NCBI RefSeq assembly: GCF_030283145.1
Contig: NZ_JASNWE010000005.1
Location: 682,001 to 746,000 of the forward strand
DNA from: Actinomadura xylanilytica
GTDB lineage: Bacteria; Actinomycetota; Actinomycetes; Streptosporangiales; Streptosporangiaceae
Direction of reading: 5' to 3'
Length of the DNA: 64,000 nucleotides
The notes under the pieces were generated by a model that made no database searches, was not told the DNA's origin, and saw only the letters and a program-made list of their open reading frames with translations. Shown here in pieces: positions 1-6,884 of the stretch (position 1 is the first letter of the stretch; each line of letters opens with the position of its first letter). Made by a program: the position numbers and the translations under genes.

Positions 1-167
1 AGCGTGTCGTAGACGGGGTGAAGCTGCGCGACCAGCACGGCGTACTCCTCGCGCCCGAGCCGCCCGCCGACCAGCGCGCTCATGTAGGAGGAGCCCTCGT
101 TGTCGCCGTGGTCGCTCCAGGTGGCCGCCCGCAGCTGGGCCGAGAACGCCTCGTCCGGCTCCGCCAT
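1..167 (-). CDS. Biliverdin-producing heme oxygenase (N-terminus only, runs off the left edge)
   Basis: The 55 visible residues begin MAEPDEAF and contain TWSDHGDNEGSSYM followed by GGRLGREEYAVLVAQLHPVY, the start of the HmuO-type heme oxygenase fold. His20 sits where the proximal heme-ligand His of HmuO lies. The enzyme would open heme to biliverdin, CO and Fe2+ in the cytoplasm. Start: ATG at 167 has GGGAGG 6-7 bases upstream; the ATG at 173 abuts that site and is unlikely. An iron box at 206-224 lies just upstream, so the gene is probably derepressed under iron limitation. The DUF2470 gene upstream faces the same way. Family assignment is firm for the part seen. Confidence 0.85.
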   Translation of the reverse strand, partial: MAEPDEAFSAQLRAATWSDHGDNEGSSYMSALVGGRLGREEYAVLVAQLHPVYDT

Positions 168-205
168 GTCCATCCTCCCTCTCCCGCCGGATCCCGGTCT
201 TCGAG

Positions 206-224
206 TTAGGCTAGCCTTGCCTAA
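206..224. promoter_or_regulatory. IdeR/DmdR1-type iron box
   Basis: The 19-mer TTAGGCTAGCCTTGCCTAA matches the DtxR/IdeR consensus (TTAGGTTAGSCTAACCTAA) at 16 of 19 positions, including both TTAGG/CCTAA ends. It lies 39 bases upstream of the heme oxygenase start, in the promoter position. Fe2+-bound IdeR would repress here. Seen directly; binding is inferred. Confidence 0.8.
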
Positions 225-309
225 ATTCGAACGGAAGGCCTCGCGGCGAGGTTTCCGACGTGACGTCGGCTACTTTACCTACGCCACGTCGGGACGACCA
301 GTGGGAGGG

Positions 310-621
310 TCAGTGCGCCTCCGGCGGAGCCGACCCGAGGAGCTCCCTGGCCTCGCCGTACATCCGCACCACCTCGCGGCGGACCTGGGCGCGTTCGGTG
401 AGCCGCCCGCTCCACGGGACCCGCACCACCGCCTCGCCGCCCTCCACCGCGGCGGCGAGGTCGAGCCCGTCGGCGTCCATACCCGTCATCCGCGCGGCGG
501 TCGCCTCGGGCCGCCCGCCGAGCGCGCGGCAGATCAGCAGGCAGTCGGCGGCGTGGTCCTGGTTCATGTGCCGCGCGATCTGGCGTACGACGTCCTCGGT
601 GAAGGGCTCCGCCTCGGTCAT
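310..621 (-). CDS. DUF2470 domain protein (heme-utilisation associated)
   Basis: A 103-residue protein made up almost entirely of one DUF2470 domain: RHMNQDHAADCLLICRALGG, then MTGMDADGLDL, then VRVPWSGRL and VRREVVRMY. The same domain forms the C-terminal part of HugZ-type heme-degrading and pyridoxamine-oxidase-like proteins, and the HMN-DH motif is conserved here. Start: the ATG at 621 is preceded by AAAGGAC at good distance; the upstream ATG at 639 would add six residues without a better ribosome site. It lies upstream of the iron-regulated heme oxygenase on the same strand, which suggests a role in heme binding or degradation (inference). A TAGGGT hexamer about 35 bases upstream could be its -10 element. 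Confidence 0.75.
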   Translation of the reverse strand: MTEAEPFTEDVVRQIARHMNQDHAADCLLICRALGGRPEATAARMTGMDADGLDLAAAVEGGEAVVRVPWSGRLTERAQVRREVVRMYGEARELLGSAPPEAH

Positions 622-685
622 GGAACCGTCCTTTCGCACTGGTGCCGGTCCCGCAACCCTAGAGGCCGCCCGGACGTGCGGGATG

Positions 686-1045
686 TCAGCCCGTCGCGGT
701 GGCCTCCCGGCGCACCTCGTCCATGTCGACCCCGCGGGCCTGGGTGATCAGGTCCTCCAGCGTCGCCTCCGGCAGCGCGCCGGGCTCGCTGTACAGCACC
801 ACCTTGTCGCGGACGATGGCCAGCGTCGGGATCGAGCCGATCTCGAACGCGGCGGCCAGCTCCGGCTCGGCCTCGGTGTCGACCTTGGTGAACACGATGT
901 CGGGGTGGCGCTCGGACACCCGCTCGTACACCGGCGCGAACGACCGGCACGGTCCGCACCAGGCCGCCCAGAAATCGATCAGCACGAAGCCGTTCCCCCC
1001 GACCGTGTCGTCGAAGGTGTCCCTGGTCAGGTTGACGGTTGCCAT
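686..1045 (-). CDS. trxA: Thioredoxin
   Basis: A 119-residue cytoplasmic thioredoxin. The WCGPC active site places the redox cysteines at Cys30 and Cys33, and the cis-proline motif SIPTL gives Pro73. KVDTEAEPELAAAFEIGSIPT is the usual beta3-alpha3 stretch. It reduces protein disulfides using thioredoxin reductase. AAGGGGAAG lies just before ATG 1045. A Val-Asp-Met-Asp tail slightly exceeds the usual 105-110 residues. The upstream neighbour is a truncated carbonic anhydrase. Whether this is the main trxA or a paralogue cannot be told from the window. Confidence 0.93.
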   Translation of the reverse strand: MATVNLTRDTFDDTVGGNGFVLIDFWAAWCGPCRSFAPVYERVSERHPDIVFTKVDTEAEPELAAAFEIGSIPTLAIVRDKVVLYSEPGALPEATLEDLITQARGVDMDEVRREATATG

Positions 1046-1129
1046 GTCACTTCCCCTTCATTGGCCCTATGGCTAGGAGAACAAGAGGAACGGCCGGGAG
1101 ATTTCCCGCCCGCCCGGAGCGGGGGGCGG

Positions 1130-1366
1130 TCAGGACCGCAGGAGGGTGAGGCCGGTGGCGTAGCGGCGGGTGTGCACGACGGTGCCGTCCTGGACGGAGG
1201 TGCGGGCGCCGACGGTGATGGTGCCGTAGTCGCCGCGCAGCACGGCGCCGGGCCAGACGGACGCGCCGGCCCCGAGGACGACCGAGCCGATGACGGTCGC
1301 CTGCGGGTGGACGTAGGCGGAGGGGTGGAGGTCGGGGACCTGGTCCCCGAGCGCGTAGACGGCCAT
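1130..1366 (-). pseudogene. Truncated gamma-carbonic anhydrase-like protein
   Basis: 78 residues of a left-handed beta-helix protein of the gamma-carbonic anhydrase/YrdA family: HPSAYVHPQATVIG, VWPGAVLRGDYG and VQDGTVVH are all canonical. Family members are about 170 residues. Here the reading stops right after the first zinc-ligand His (His65 in VVH), so the GH-x-A-x-x-H segment carrying the other two ligands is missing. Reading all three frames onward to trxA shows no remnant of the C-terminal half, so this looks like a deletion, not a frameshift. Start taken as ATG 1366; GTG 1372 is the alternative. Probably non-functional as a hydratase. Confidence 0.7.
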
Positions 1367-1429
1367 GATCACCTGCCTACCACGCCCGGGCTCCCGCCCC
1401 GGCCGCCGGGGTCCGCCGGCGGACCCCTC

Positions 1430-4195
1430 TCAGGCGACCGAGGAATAGGCGACGACGCCGCGGCGCATGGCGTCCATCGCCCGGCGGGCGGTCTTGCGGA
1501 TGTGGCTGTTGGGCGGGGCGGCGTCGGCGACCTGGCCGAGCAGGTCGAGGAGCTGCTTGACGGCGCGGACGAAGTCGCCCGCGGTCATGTCGTTCTCCAG
1601 CAGCACCTCGTCGAGGTCATCGCCCTTGGCCCACCGGTAGGCGGTCCAGGCGAACCCGAGATCGGGCTCGCGCAGGAACGACACCCGGTTGTCGCGCTCG
1701 ACCGCGTCGAGCTCGCCCCAGAGCCGCACCATCGCCGCCAGCGCGTCCTGCACGTTCCCGGTCGGGGTGCGCGGCGGCGCGGCCTCGTCGGACTGCCGCG
1801 ACTCGTACACCAGCGCCGACACGCACGCGGCGAGCTCGGCGTGGTCGAGCCGCTCCCACAGCCCGTCGCGCAGGCTCTCGGCGGTGAGCAGGTCGAGCTC
1901 GTTGTAGATGCGGCCGAGCCGGCGGCCCTCGGCCGTGACCTCGCCGCCGGACAGGTAGCCGAGCTGCTCCAGGACGGCGCAGACCCGGTCGAAGGTGCGG
2001 GCGATCACCTGGGAGCGGCCCTCGACGCGGCGGCGGAGCTGCTCGGTCTCGCGCTCGAGGCGGAAGTACCGCTCGGCCCAGCGCGCGTGGTCCTCCCGCT
2101 TGTCGCAGCCGTGCACCGGGTGGCGGCGCAGTCCGGCGCGCAGGTCGGCGATCTCGCGGTCGTCGGCGGCCGGGACGTCCCGGCCGCGGCGCCCCTCCTT
2201 GGGGTCGTGCGGGACCTTGTTGCGCAGGGTCGAGGCCAGGTCGCGGCGGTCCTGCGGGTTGCGGGGGCTGAACGACTTGGGGATGCGGATCCGCTCGACC
2301 GGCTCGACCGCGCGCGGGAAGTCCAGGATCGACAGCCGCTGCACCGACCGGCTCACCGTCAGCACGAGCGGGGCGGGCCCGTCGGACCGGCGGCCGACCC
2401 CCGGGTCCAGCACCACCGCGAGGCCGGAACGGCGCCCGGACGGGACCAGGATGACGTCCCCGGGCCGCAGGTGCTCCAGCGACCTGGCCGCCTCGGCGCG
2501 GCGGGCCGAGGACCGCTCGCGGGACATCTCGGCCTCGCGGTCCGACAGCCTGCGGCGCAGCGCCGCGTACTCCATGAAGTCGCCCAGATGGCACTCGGCG
2601 GCCTCGGCGTACCCGGCGAGGGCCTCCTCGTTCTTGTGGACCTGCCGGGCCAGCCCGACCACGGCCCGGTCGGCCTGGAACTGCGCGAACGACTCCTCCA
2701 GCAGGGTGCGGGCGCGGTCGGCGCCGACCGCGCCGACCAGGTTGACCGCCATGTTGTAGGACGGCTGGAAGCTGGAGTTGAGCGGGTAGGTGCGGGTGCT
2801 GGCCAGGCCGCCGACCGAGCCGGGGTCGACCTTGGGGCCCCACACCACCACCGCGTGTCCCTCGACGTCGATGCCGCGGCGCCCGGCCCGCCCGGTGAGC
2901 TGGGTGTACTCGCCGGGGGTGAGCGCGACGTGGGCCTCGCCGTTCCACTTGTCGAGCTTCTCGATCACCACGGTGCGGGCGGGCATGTTGATGCCGAGGG
3001 CGAGGGTCTCGGTGGCGAACACCGCCTTGATCATCCCGCGGGTGAACAGCTCCTCGACGATCTCCTTGAAGGTGGGCAGCATCCCGGCGTGGTGCGCGGC
3101 CACGCCGCGCTCCAGCGCCGACACGAAGTCGGTGTAGCCGAGGATCCGCAGGTCCTCGCGGGAGATGTCGGCAGTGCGCAGGTCGGCGTGCGCGCGGATC
3201 TCCTCGGCCTCCTCCTTGGAGGTCAGCCGGGTGCCGGCGTGCAGGCACTGGAGGACGGCGGCGTCGCAGCCGGCCCGGCTGAAGATGAAGGTGATCGCGG
3301 GCAGCAGCCCGGCGCGGTCGAGGCGCTCGATCACGTCCGGGCGGGCCGGCGGGCGGTACCGCTCCGGGCGGGCCGCGCGGCGGTGGCCGGTGCGGCGGCC
3401 CTGGTTGACCTTGGCGCGGCGGACCTCGTCCACCGCCATCCGGGTGAGCTGCGGGTTCAGCCGGGCCTGCCGGTCGCGGCCCTTGCCGGTGTCGACGAAC
3501 AGGTCGTACATCCGGGAGCCGACCAGCATGTGCTGGAACAGCGGCACCGGCCGGTGCTCGTCGACGATCACCGCGGTGTCGCCGCGCACCTCGTGCAGCC
3601 ACTCGCCGAACTCCTCGGCGTTGCTGACGGTCGCCGACAGCGCCACGATCCGGACCGAGTCCGGCACGTGGATGATGACCTCCTCCCAGACCGCGCCGCG
3701 GAACCGGTCGGCGAGGTAGTGCACCTCGTCCATCACCACGAAGGCGAGCCCGGTGAGGGTCTGGGACCCGGCGTAGAGCATGTTGCGGAGCACCTCGGTC
3801 GTCATCACGACGATCGGGGCCTCCCCGTTGACGCTGTTGTCGCCGGTGAGCAGGCCGACCTTCTCGGGCCCGTAGCGGCGCACCAGGTCGGCGTACTTCT
3901 GGTTGGACAGCGCCTTGATCGGCGTGGTGTAGAAGCACTTGCCGCCGCCGGTCAGCGCCAGGTGGACGGCGAACTCGCCCACCACGGTCTTGCCGGACCC
4001 GGTGGGCGCCGCGACCAGCACGCCGCTGCCGTCCTCCAAGGCCTGGCACGCCTCGATCTGGAAGGCGTCCAGATCGAAGTCGTACAGGGTCTTGAAGTCG
4101 AGCAGGGCGGGGCCGGACCCGGCGGTGCGCCTGCGGTACGCGGAGTACCGCTGCGCCGGGGAGTCTTCGGCCGACAACGCGTCGGGGGTGGTCAT
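1430..4195 (-). CDS. helY: Ski2/Mtr4-like DEAD/DEAH-box RNA helicase
   Basis: A 921-residue SF2 helicase. Walker A is APTGSGKT (63-70), motif II DEVH (156-159), motif III SAT (187-189), and motif VI QLTGRAGRR (432-440). A Ski2/Mtr4-type winged-helix and helical C-terminus follows. It matches HelY, the actinobacterial exosome-like helicase next to tatC in mycobacteria, in length and neighbourhood. It unwinds structured RNA with ATP, probably in RNA turnover (family knowledge). There is no Shine-Dalgarno site; TAGGCT lies 7 bases before ATG 4195, so the mRNA is probably leaderless and transcribed separately from tatC. Confidence 0.9.
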   Translation of the reverse strand: MTTPDALSAEDSPAQRYSAYRRRTAGSGPALLDFKTLYDFDLDAFQIEACQALEDGSGVLVAAPTGSGKTVVGEFAVHLALTGGGKCFYTTPIKALSNQKYADLVRRYGPEKVGLLTGDNSVNGEAPIVVMTTEVLRNMLYAGSQTLTGLAFVVMDEVHYLADRFRGAVWEEVIIHVPDSVRIVALSATVSNAEEFGEWLHEVRGDTAVIVDEHRPVPLFQHMLVGSRMYDLFVDTGKGRDRQARLNPQLTRMAVDEVRRAKVNQGRRTGHRRAARPERYRPPARPDVIERLDRAGLLPAITFIFSRAGCDAAVLQCLHAGTRLTSKEEAEEIRAHADLRTADISREDLRILGYTDFVSALERGVAAHHAGMLPTFKEIVEELFTRGMIKAVFATETLALGINMPARTVVIEKLDKWNGEAHVALTPGEYTQLTGRAGRRGIDVEGHAVVVWGPKVDPGSVGGLASTRTYPLNSSFQPSYNMAVNLVGAVGADRARTLLEESFAQFQADRAVVGLARQVHKNEEALAGYAEAAECHLGDFMEYAALRRRLSDREAEMSRERSSARRAEAARSLEHLRPGDVILVPSGRRSGLAVVLDPGVGRRSDGPAPLVLTVSRSVQRLSILDFPRAVEPVERIRIPKSFSPRNPQDRRDLASTLRNKVPHDPKEGRRGRDVPAADDREIADLRAGLRRHPVHGCDKREDHARWAERYFRLERETEQLRRRVEGRSQVIARTFDRVCAVLEQLGYLSGGEVTAEGRRLGRIYNELDLLTAESLRDGLWERLDHAELAACVSALVYESRQSDEAAPPRTPTGNVQDALAAMVRLWGELDAVERDNRVSFLREPDLGFAWTAYRWAKGDDLDEVLLENDMTAGDFVRAVKQLLDLLGQVADAAPPNSHIRKTARRAMDAMRRGVVAYSSVA

Positions 4196-4202
4196 AGGTT
4201 CG

Positions 4203-4208
4203 AGCCTA
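4203..4208 (-). promoter_or_regulatory. -10 box (TAGGCT) of helY, leaderless type
   Basis: TAGGCT with a 7-base spacer to ATG 4195 and no Shine-Dalgarno site, so transcription would start at the start codon. Confidence 0.55.
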
Positions 4209-4260
4209 CGGTTCGGACCGGCCCGATTCCCAATTCGGGACCGGGTTCACCGGACAAATC

Positions 4261-4279
4261 CACCGAACGACGTTCGGTG
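4261..4279. terminator. Hairpin between tatC and helY
   Basis: CACCGAAC-GAC-GTTCGGTG, a perfect 8-bp inverted repeat with a 3-base loop, begins 1 base beyond the tatC stop codon. There is no U-tract, as is usual in high-GC actinomycetes. It may end or attenuate the tat transcript ahead of the separate helY promoter. Confidence 0.45.
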
Positions 4280-4280
4280 A

Positions 4281-5171
4281 TCACCCATGCCGGTCGCCCT
4301 TCTCCAGCTCGGCGTCGCCCTTGGCCAGCTCGGCGTCGATCTTCTCCAGGTCGAGCGGCGACGCCTCGTCGTCGGACAGCCCGTCGTCGGCGTCGCCGCG
4401 CAGCGCCCTGCGCCGGTCGGTGAAGAAGGCCAGCACCGCCGCCACCTCGAACAGCACCAGGGTCGGCAGCGCCAGGGCGAGCATGGTGAACGGATCGCCG
4501 CTCGGCGTCGCCACCGCGGCGAACAGGAAGATCCCGAAGACCGCGAGCCGCTGCGACTTCTTGATCATCTGGAAGCTCAGCACGCCGGCCAGGTTCAGCA
4601 CCACCACGAACAGCGGCAGCTCGAACGTCATGCCGAACACCAGCAGCATGGCGAGCACGTAGCCGAGGTAGTGGTCGACCGCGATCAGCGCGGTGACGTC
4701 CTTGATCGCGAAGCCGCCGAGGAACAGCTTGAGGCCCTTGTCGACGGTCAGGTAGGCCAGCGCCGTACCGACCAGGAACAGCGGCACGGCCGCGCCGATG
4801 AACACGTAGCTCCAGCGCCGCTCGCGCCGGTACAGCCCCGGCGCGACGAAGGCCCAGAGCTGGTAGAGCCACACCGGCGACGACACGACCAGGCCGACGA
4901 TCGCGGAGATCTTCAGCTTGAGGAAGAACTGCTGGAAGATCGTGTTGACGACCAGCGTGCACTTGTTCGGGTCAAGCTGGTGCGACTGCGGCAGGGAGCA
5001 GTAGGGCTCCTTGAGGAAGTCCCAGATCGGCTGGAAGAAGATCCAGCCGATGACCATCCCGACGAGCAGGGCGAGGATGGCCTTGACCAGCCGGTTGCGC
5101 AGCTCACGGAGGTGGTCCATGAGGGGCATCCGGCCCTCGGGGTCGACGGCCTTCGATCTCAACAGCGTCAT
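4281..5171 (-). CDS. tatC: Twin-arginine translocase subunit TatC
   Basis: A 296-residue polytopic membrane protein of the Tat receptor complex, which recognises RR signal peptides of folded proteins. The N-terminal signature MPLMDHLRELRNRL is the cytoplasmic segment before TM1. Six hydrophobic segments follow, including the conserved SSPVWLYQLWAFVAPGLY block and FGMTFELPLF. A charged, repetitive acidic tail (EKIDAELAKGDAELEKGD) is typical of actinobacterial TatC. No convincing Shine-Dalgarno site precedes ATG 5171; ATG 5129 (MPLMDHL) is an in-frame alternative. tatA is 67 bases upstream; no tatB is present in the window. Confidence 0.95.
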   Translation of the reverse strand: MTLLRSKAVDPEGRMPLMDHLRELRNRLVKAILALLVGMVIGWIFFQPIWDFLKEPYCSLPQSHQLDPNKCTLVVNTIFQQFFLKLKISAIVGLVVSSPVWLYQLWAFVAPGLYRRERRWSYVFIGAAVPLFLVGTALAYLTVDKGLKLFLGGFAIKDVTALIAVDHYLGYVLAMLLVFGMTFELPLFVVVLNLAGVLSFQMIKKSQRLAVFGIFLFAAVATPSGDPFTMLALALPTLVLFEVAAVLAFFTDRRRALRGDADDGLSDDEASPLDLEKIDAELAKGDAELEKGDRHG

Positions 5172-5238
5172 CGTGCCGCATTCGGGCTAGGGTGCCGCGC
5201 TGGCATGCGGGCACAGATCGGCTCGGGCGAGGGGAGGC

Positions 5239-5628
5239 TCAGGGCTTGCGGACCTGGCTCGGGTCCGAGACCGGCACGCCCTGGATCGGCTCGCCGGAGG
5301 CGAGCGCGCCCTGCCGGCGCGGCCCCTGCTCGGCCACCGCGGCCTCGCGCTCGAGCCGGGCCGCCTCCTCGCGCAGCCGGGCGGCGCGCTCGCGCGCGTC
5401 GGCCTCCTGCTGCGGGACGGGCTGCGCCGCGGCGGCCGGCTCCGGCGCGGCGGCGGGCTTGGCGGCGGTCTCGCCCTCGTCGTCGTCGCGCAGGCCCTTG
5501 GTCTCGGCCTTGAGGATCCGCGCCGACTTGCCCAGCGACCGCGCCAGCTGAGGAAGCTTGGTCGAGCCGAACAGCAAGAGGACGACGGCCAGAATGATCA
5601 GGATTTCGCCTGTCCCAAAGTTACCCAT
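5239..5628 (-). CDS. tatA: Twin-arginine translocase subunit TatA
   Basis: A 129-residue TatA/E protein. It has a single N-terminal membrane helix (EILIILAVVLLLFGSTKLP), the conserved Phe-Gly at 20-21, and the LPQLARSLGKSARILKAE amphipathic helix. It forms the Tat export pore. The rest is a long Ala/Glu/Arg-rich charged tail, longer than in many TatA proteins. Start: ATG 5628 has AAGAGG at proper spacing; ATG 5634 abuts that site. It sits in the pafB-pafC-small membrane gene-tatA-tatC series, an arrangement also found in mycobacteria. Confidence 0.95.
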   Translation of the reverse strand: MGNFGTGEILIILAVVLLLFGSTKLPQLARSLGKSARILKAETKGLRDDDEGETAAKPAAAPEPAAAAQPVPQQEADARERAARLREEAARLEREAAVAEQGPRRQGALASGEPIQGVPVSDPSQVRKP

Positions 5629-5652
5629 GTCCATCCTCTTCAGCAGTGGTTC

Positions 5653-5901
5653 TCATGACGATCGTACGCCGTCACCGGAGCCGTATGGCGTGCGCGCGTC
5701 CTCGAGATCCCGGAGTTCATCGCGCAGAGCCGACTGTTTCGGGGCCAGCCGCGCCCTGGTCCGCTCCAATTCACGCCCGAGGCCCCGCACCGCCAGGTAG
5801 ACCCTGAACGAGCAGTACCCGAGCACGGCCAGACCGACGAACCCCAAGACCACCGACACCGGAACCCACGCCACGTCCGCCACCGTAGCGGACCCGGTCA
5901 C
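5653..5901 (-). CDS. Small single-pass membrane protein coupled to pafC
   Basis: 82 residues starting at GTG 5901, which overlaps the pafC stop codon as GTGA, so translation is probably coupled. It has one hydrophobic helix (about residues 11-35, WVPVSVVLGFVGLAVLGY...) followed by a charged helical stretch (LGRELERTRARLAPKQSALRDELRDLEDA) likely to form a cytoplasmic coiled coil. I do not recognise a named family. Its place between the PafBC transcription regulators and tatA suggests a membrane-linked role in the same operon, which is inference only. Confidence 0.65.
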   Translation of the reverse strand: MTGSATVADVAWVPVSVVLGFVGLAVLGYCSFRVYLAVRGLGRELERTRARLAPKQSALRDELRDLEDARTPYGSGDGVRSS

Positions 5902-6884
5902 GCCATGCCGTACCGGGCGAGCGCCCGGACGGCGTCGTCGCGGACCCCGGCGGCCAGCCACGCGGGCGCGACCACCCGTCCCTGATCGCCCAGCCGCAGC
6001 GCCAGTCCCCGCACCCACCGGGTGTCGGGCGTGCGCAGCACCACGCGCAACCGCCCCTCGCCGACCTCCTCGACGCTCTCGCACGGGTAGTAGTCGGCCA
6101 CCCACCGGCCGCGCGGGGTCAGCTCGAAGGTGACCTTCTCGTCGCCCGGGGACGGCCGGAACAGCCCCGCGTCCACGTCGATCGGCTCGGCCCCGTCGGG
6201 CACCTCGGCGGGCACGTCCAGCACGGCCAGCGCGGTGATCCGGTCGAGGCGGAACAGCCGCACCGCCTCGGCTCGGCGGCACCAGCCCTCCAGGTACCCG
6301 TTGCCCTCGACCATCAGCAGCCGCATCGGGTCGACGTCGCGCTCGGTGTTCTCGTCACGGGCCGGCACGTAGTACGCCAGGTGGACGCGGCGGCCCGCGC
6401 CGATCGCGTGCCGCAGCCGGCCCAGGGTCTCGCCGCCGGCGTCGACCTCCACCGCCACCTTGCTGCTGACCTCGGCGGCGGCGCCGGCCGCCGTCTCCAG
6501 CTTGGCGATCACCCGGCTGAGCGCGTCGCGGTCCTGGAGGCCGGGGATGCCCGCGAGCATCCGCAGCGCCACCAGCAGCGCGCTGGCCTCGTCGACCTTC
6601 AGCCGCAGCGGCCGGGCGATCGACTCGGCCTCGGTGACGATGATCTCGCCGCCCTCGTAGGACAGGTCGATCGGGCAGTACGGGTCGGGCGCGCGCAGCT
6701 CGACGCACCACAGCAGGTTGAGATCGTCGATGAGCTGCTTCTGGCTCACCCCGAACGCCGCCGCGGCCTGGTCGAGCGCCACCGAGTCGCGGCTGACCAC
6801 GTACGGCACCAGGGCCAGCAGCCGGCCGAGCCGGCCGGTGGAGGTCGTCGCGGCGGCCTTGCCGCCGCCCGTCGCGCCGCTCAT
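5898..6884 (-). CDS. pafC: PafC, WYL-domain transcriptional regulator
   Basis: 328 residues: an N-terminal winged helix-turn-helix (RLGRLLALVPYVVSRDSVALDQAAAAFGVS...), a WYL domain (HLAYYVPARDENTERDVDPMRLL, then GYLEGWCRRAEAVRLFRLDRI) and a WCX C-terminal extension. PafB and PafC together activate the recA/lexA-independent DNA damage response in mycobacteria; despite the name they are not Pup-ligase subunits. The ATG overlaps the pafB stop as ATGA, giving coupled translation and 1:1 production. The stop overlaps the start of the next small gene. Confidence 0.92.
   Translation of the reverse strand: MSGATGGGKAAATTSTGRLGRLLALVPYVVSRDSVALDQAAAAFGVSQKQLIDDLNLLWCVELRAPDPYCPIDLSYEGGEIIVTEAESIARPLRLKVDEASALLVALRMLAGIPGLQDRDALSRVIAKLETAAGAAAEVSSKVAVEVDAGGETLGRLRHAIGAGRRVHLAYYVPARDENTERDVDPMRLLMVEGNGYLEGWCRRAEAVRLFRLDRITALAVLDVPAEVPDGAEPIDVDAGLFRPSPGDEKVTFELTPRGRWVADYYPCESVEEVGEGRLRVVLRTPDTRWVRGLALRLGDQGRVVAPAWLAAGVRDDAVRALARYGMA

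Noticed and set aside
1076..1366. Frameshift as the cause of the short carbonic anhydrase
   Set aside because: None of the three frames between the stop and trxA gives any of the missing family motifs, so deletion fits better.
260..4423. Very long open frames opposite helY, pafB, metH, mshC and other genes
   Set aside because: They mirror genes with strong third-position G/C bias, contain no recognisable domains and are Arg/Gly/Pro/His-rich, as expected for shadow frames in high-GC DNA.
5653..6282. 209-residue protein overlapping the 3' half of pafC
   Set aside because: Only the last 82 residues (from GTG 5901) look like a real protein; the rest is an out-of-frame reading of pafC.
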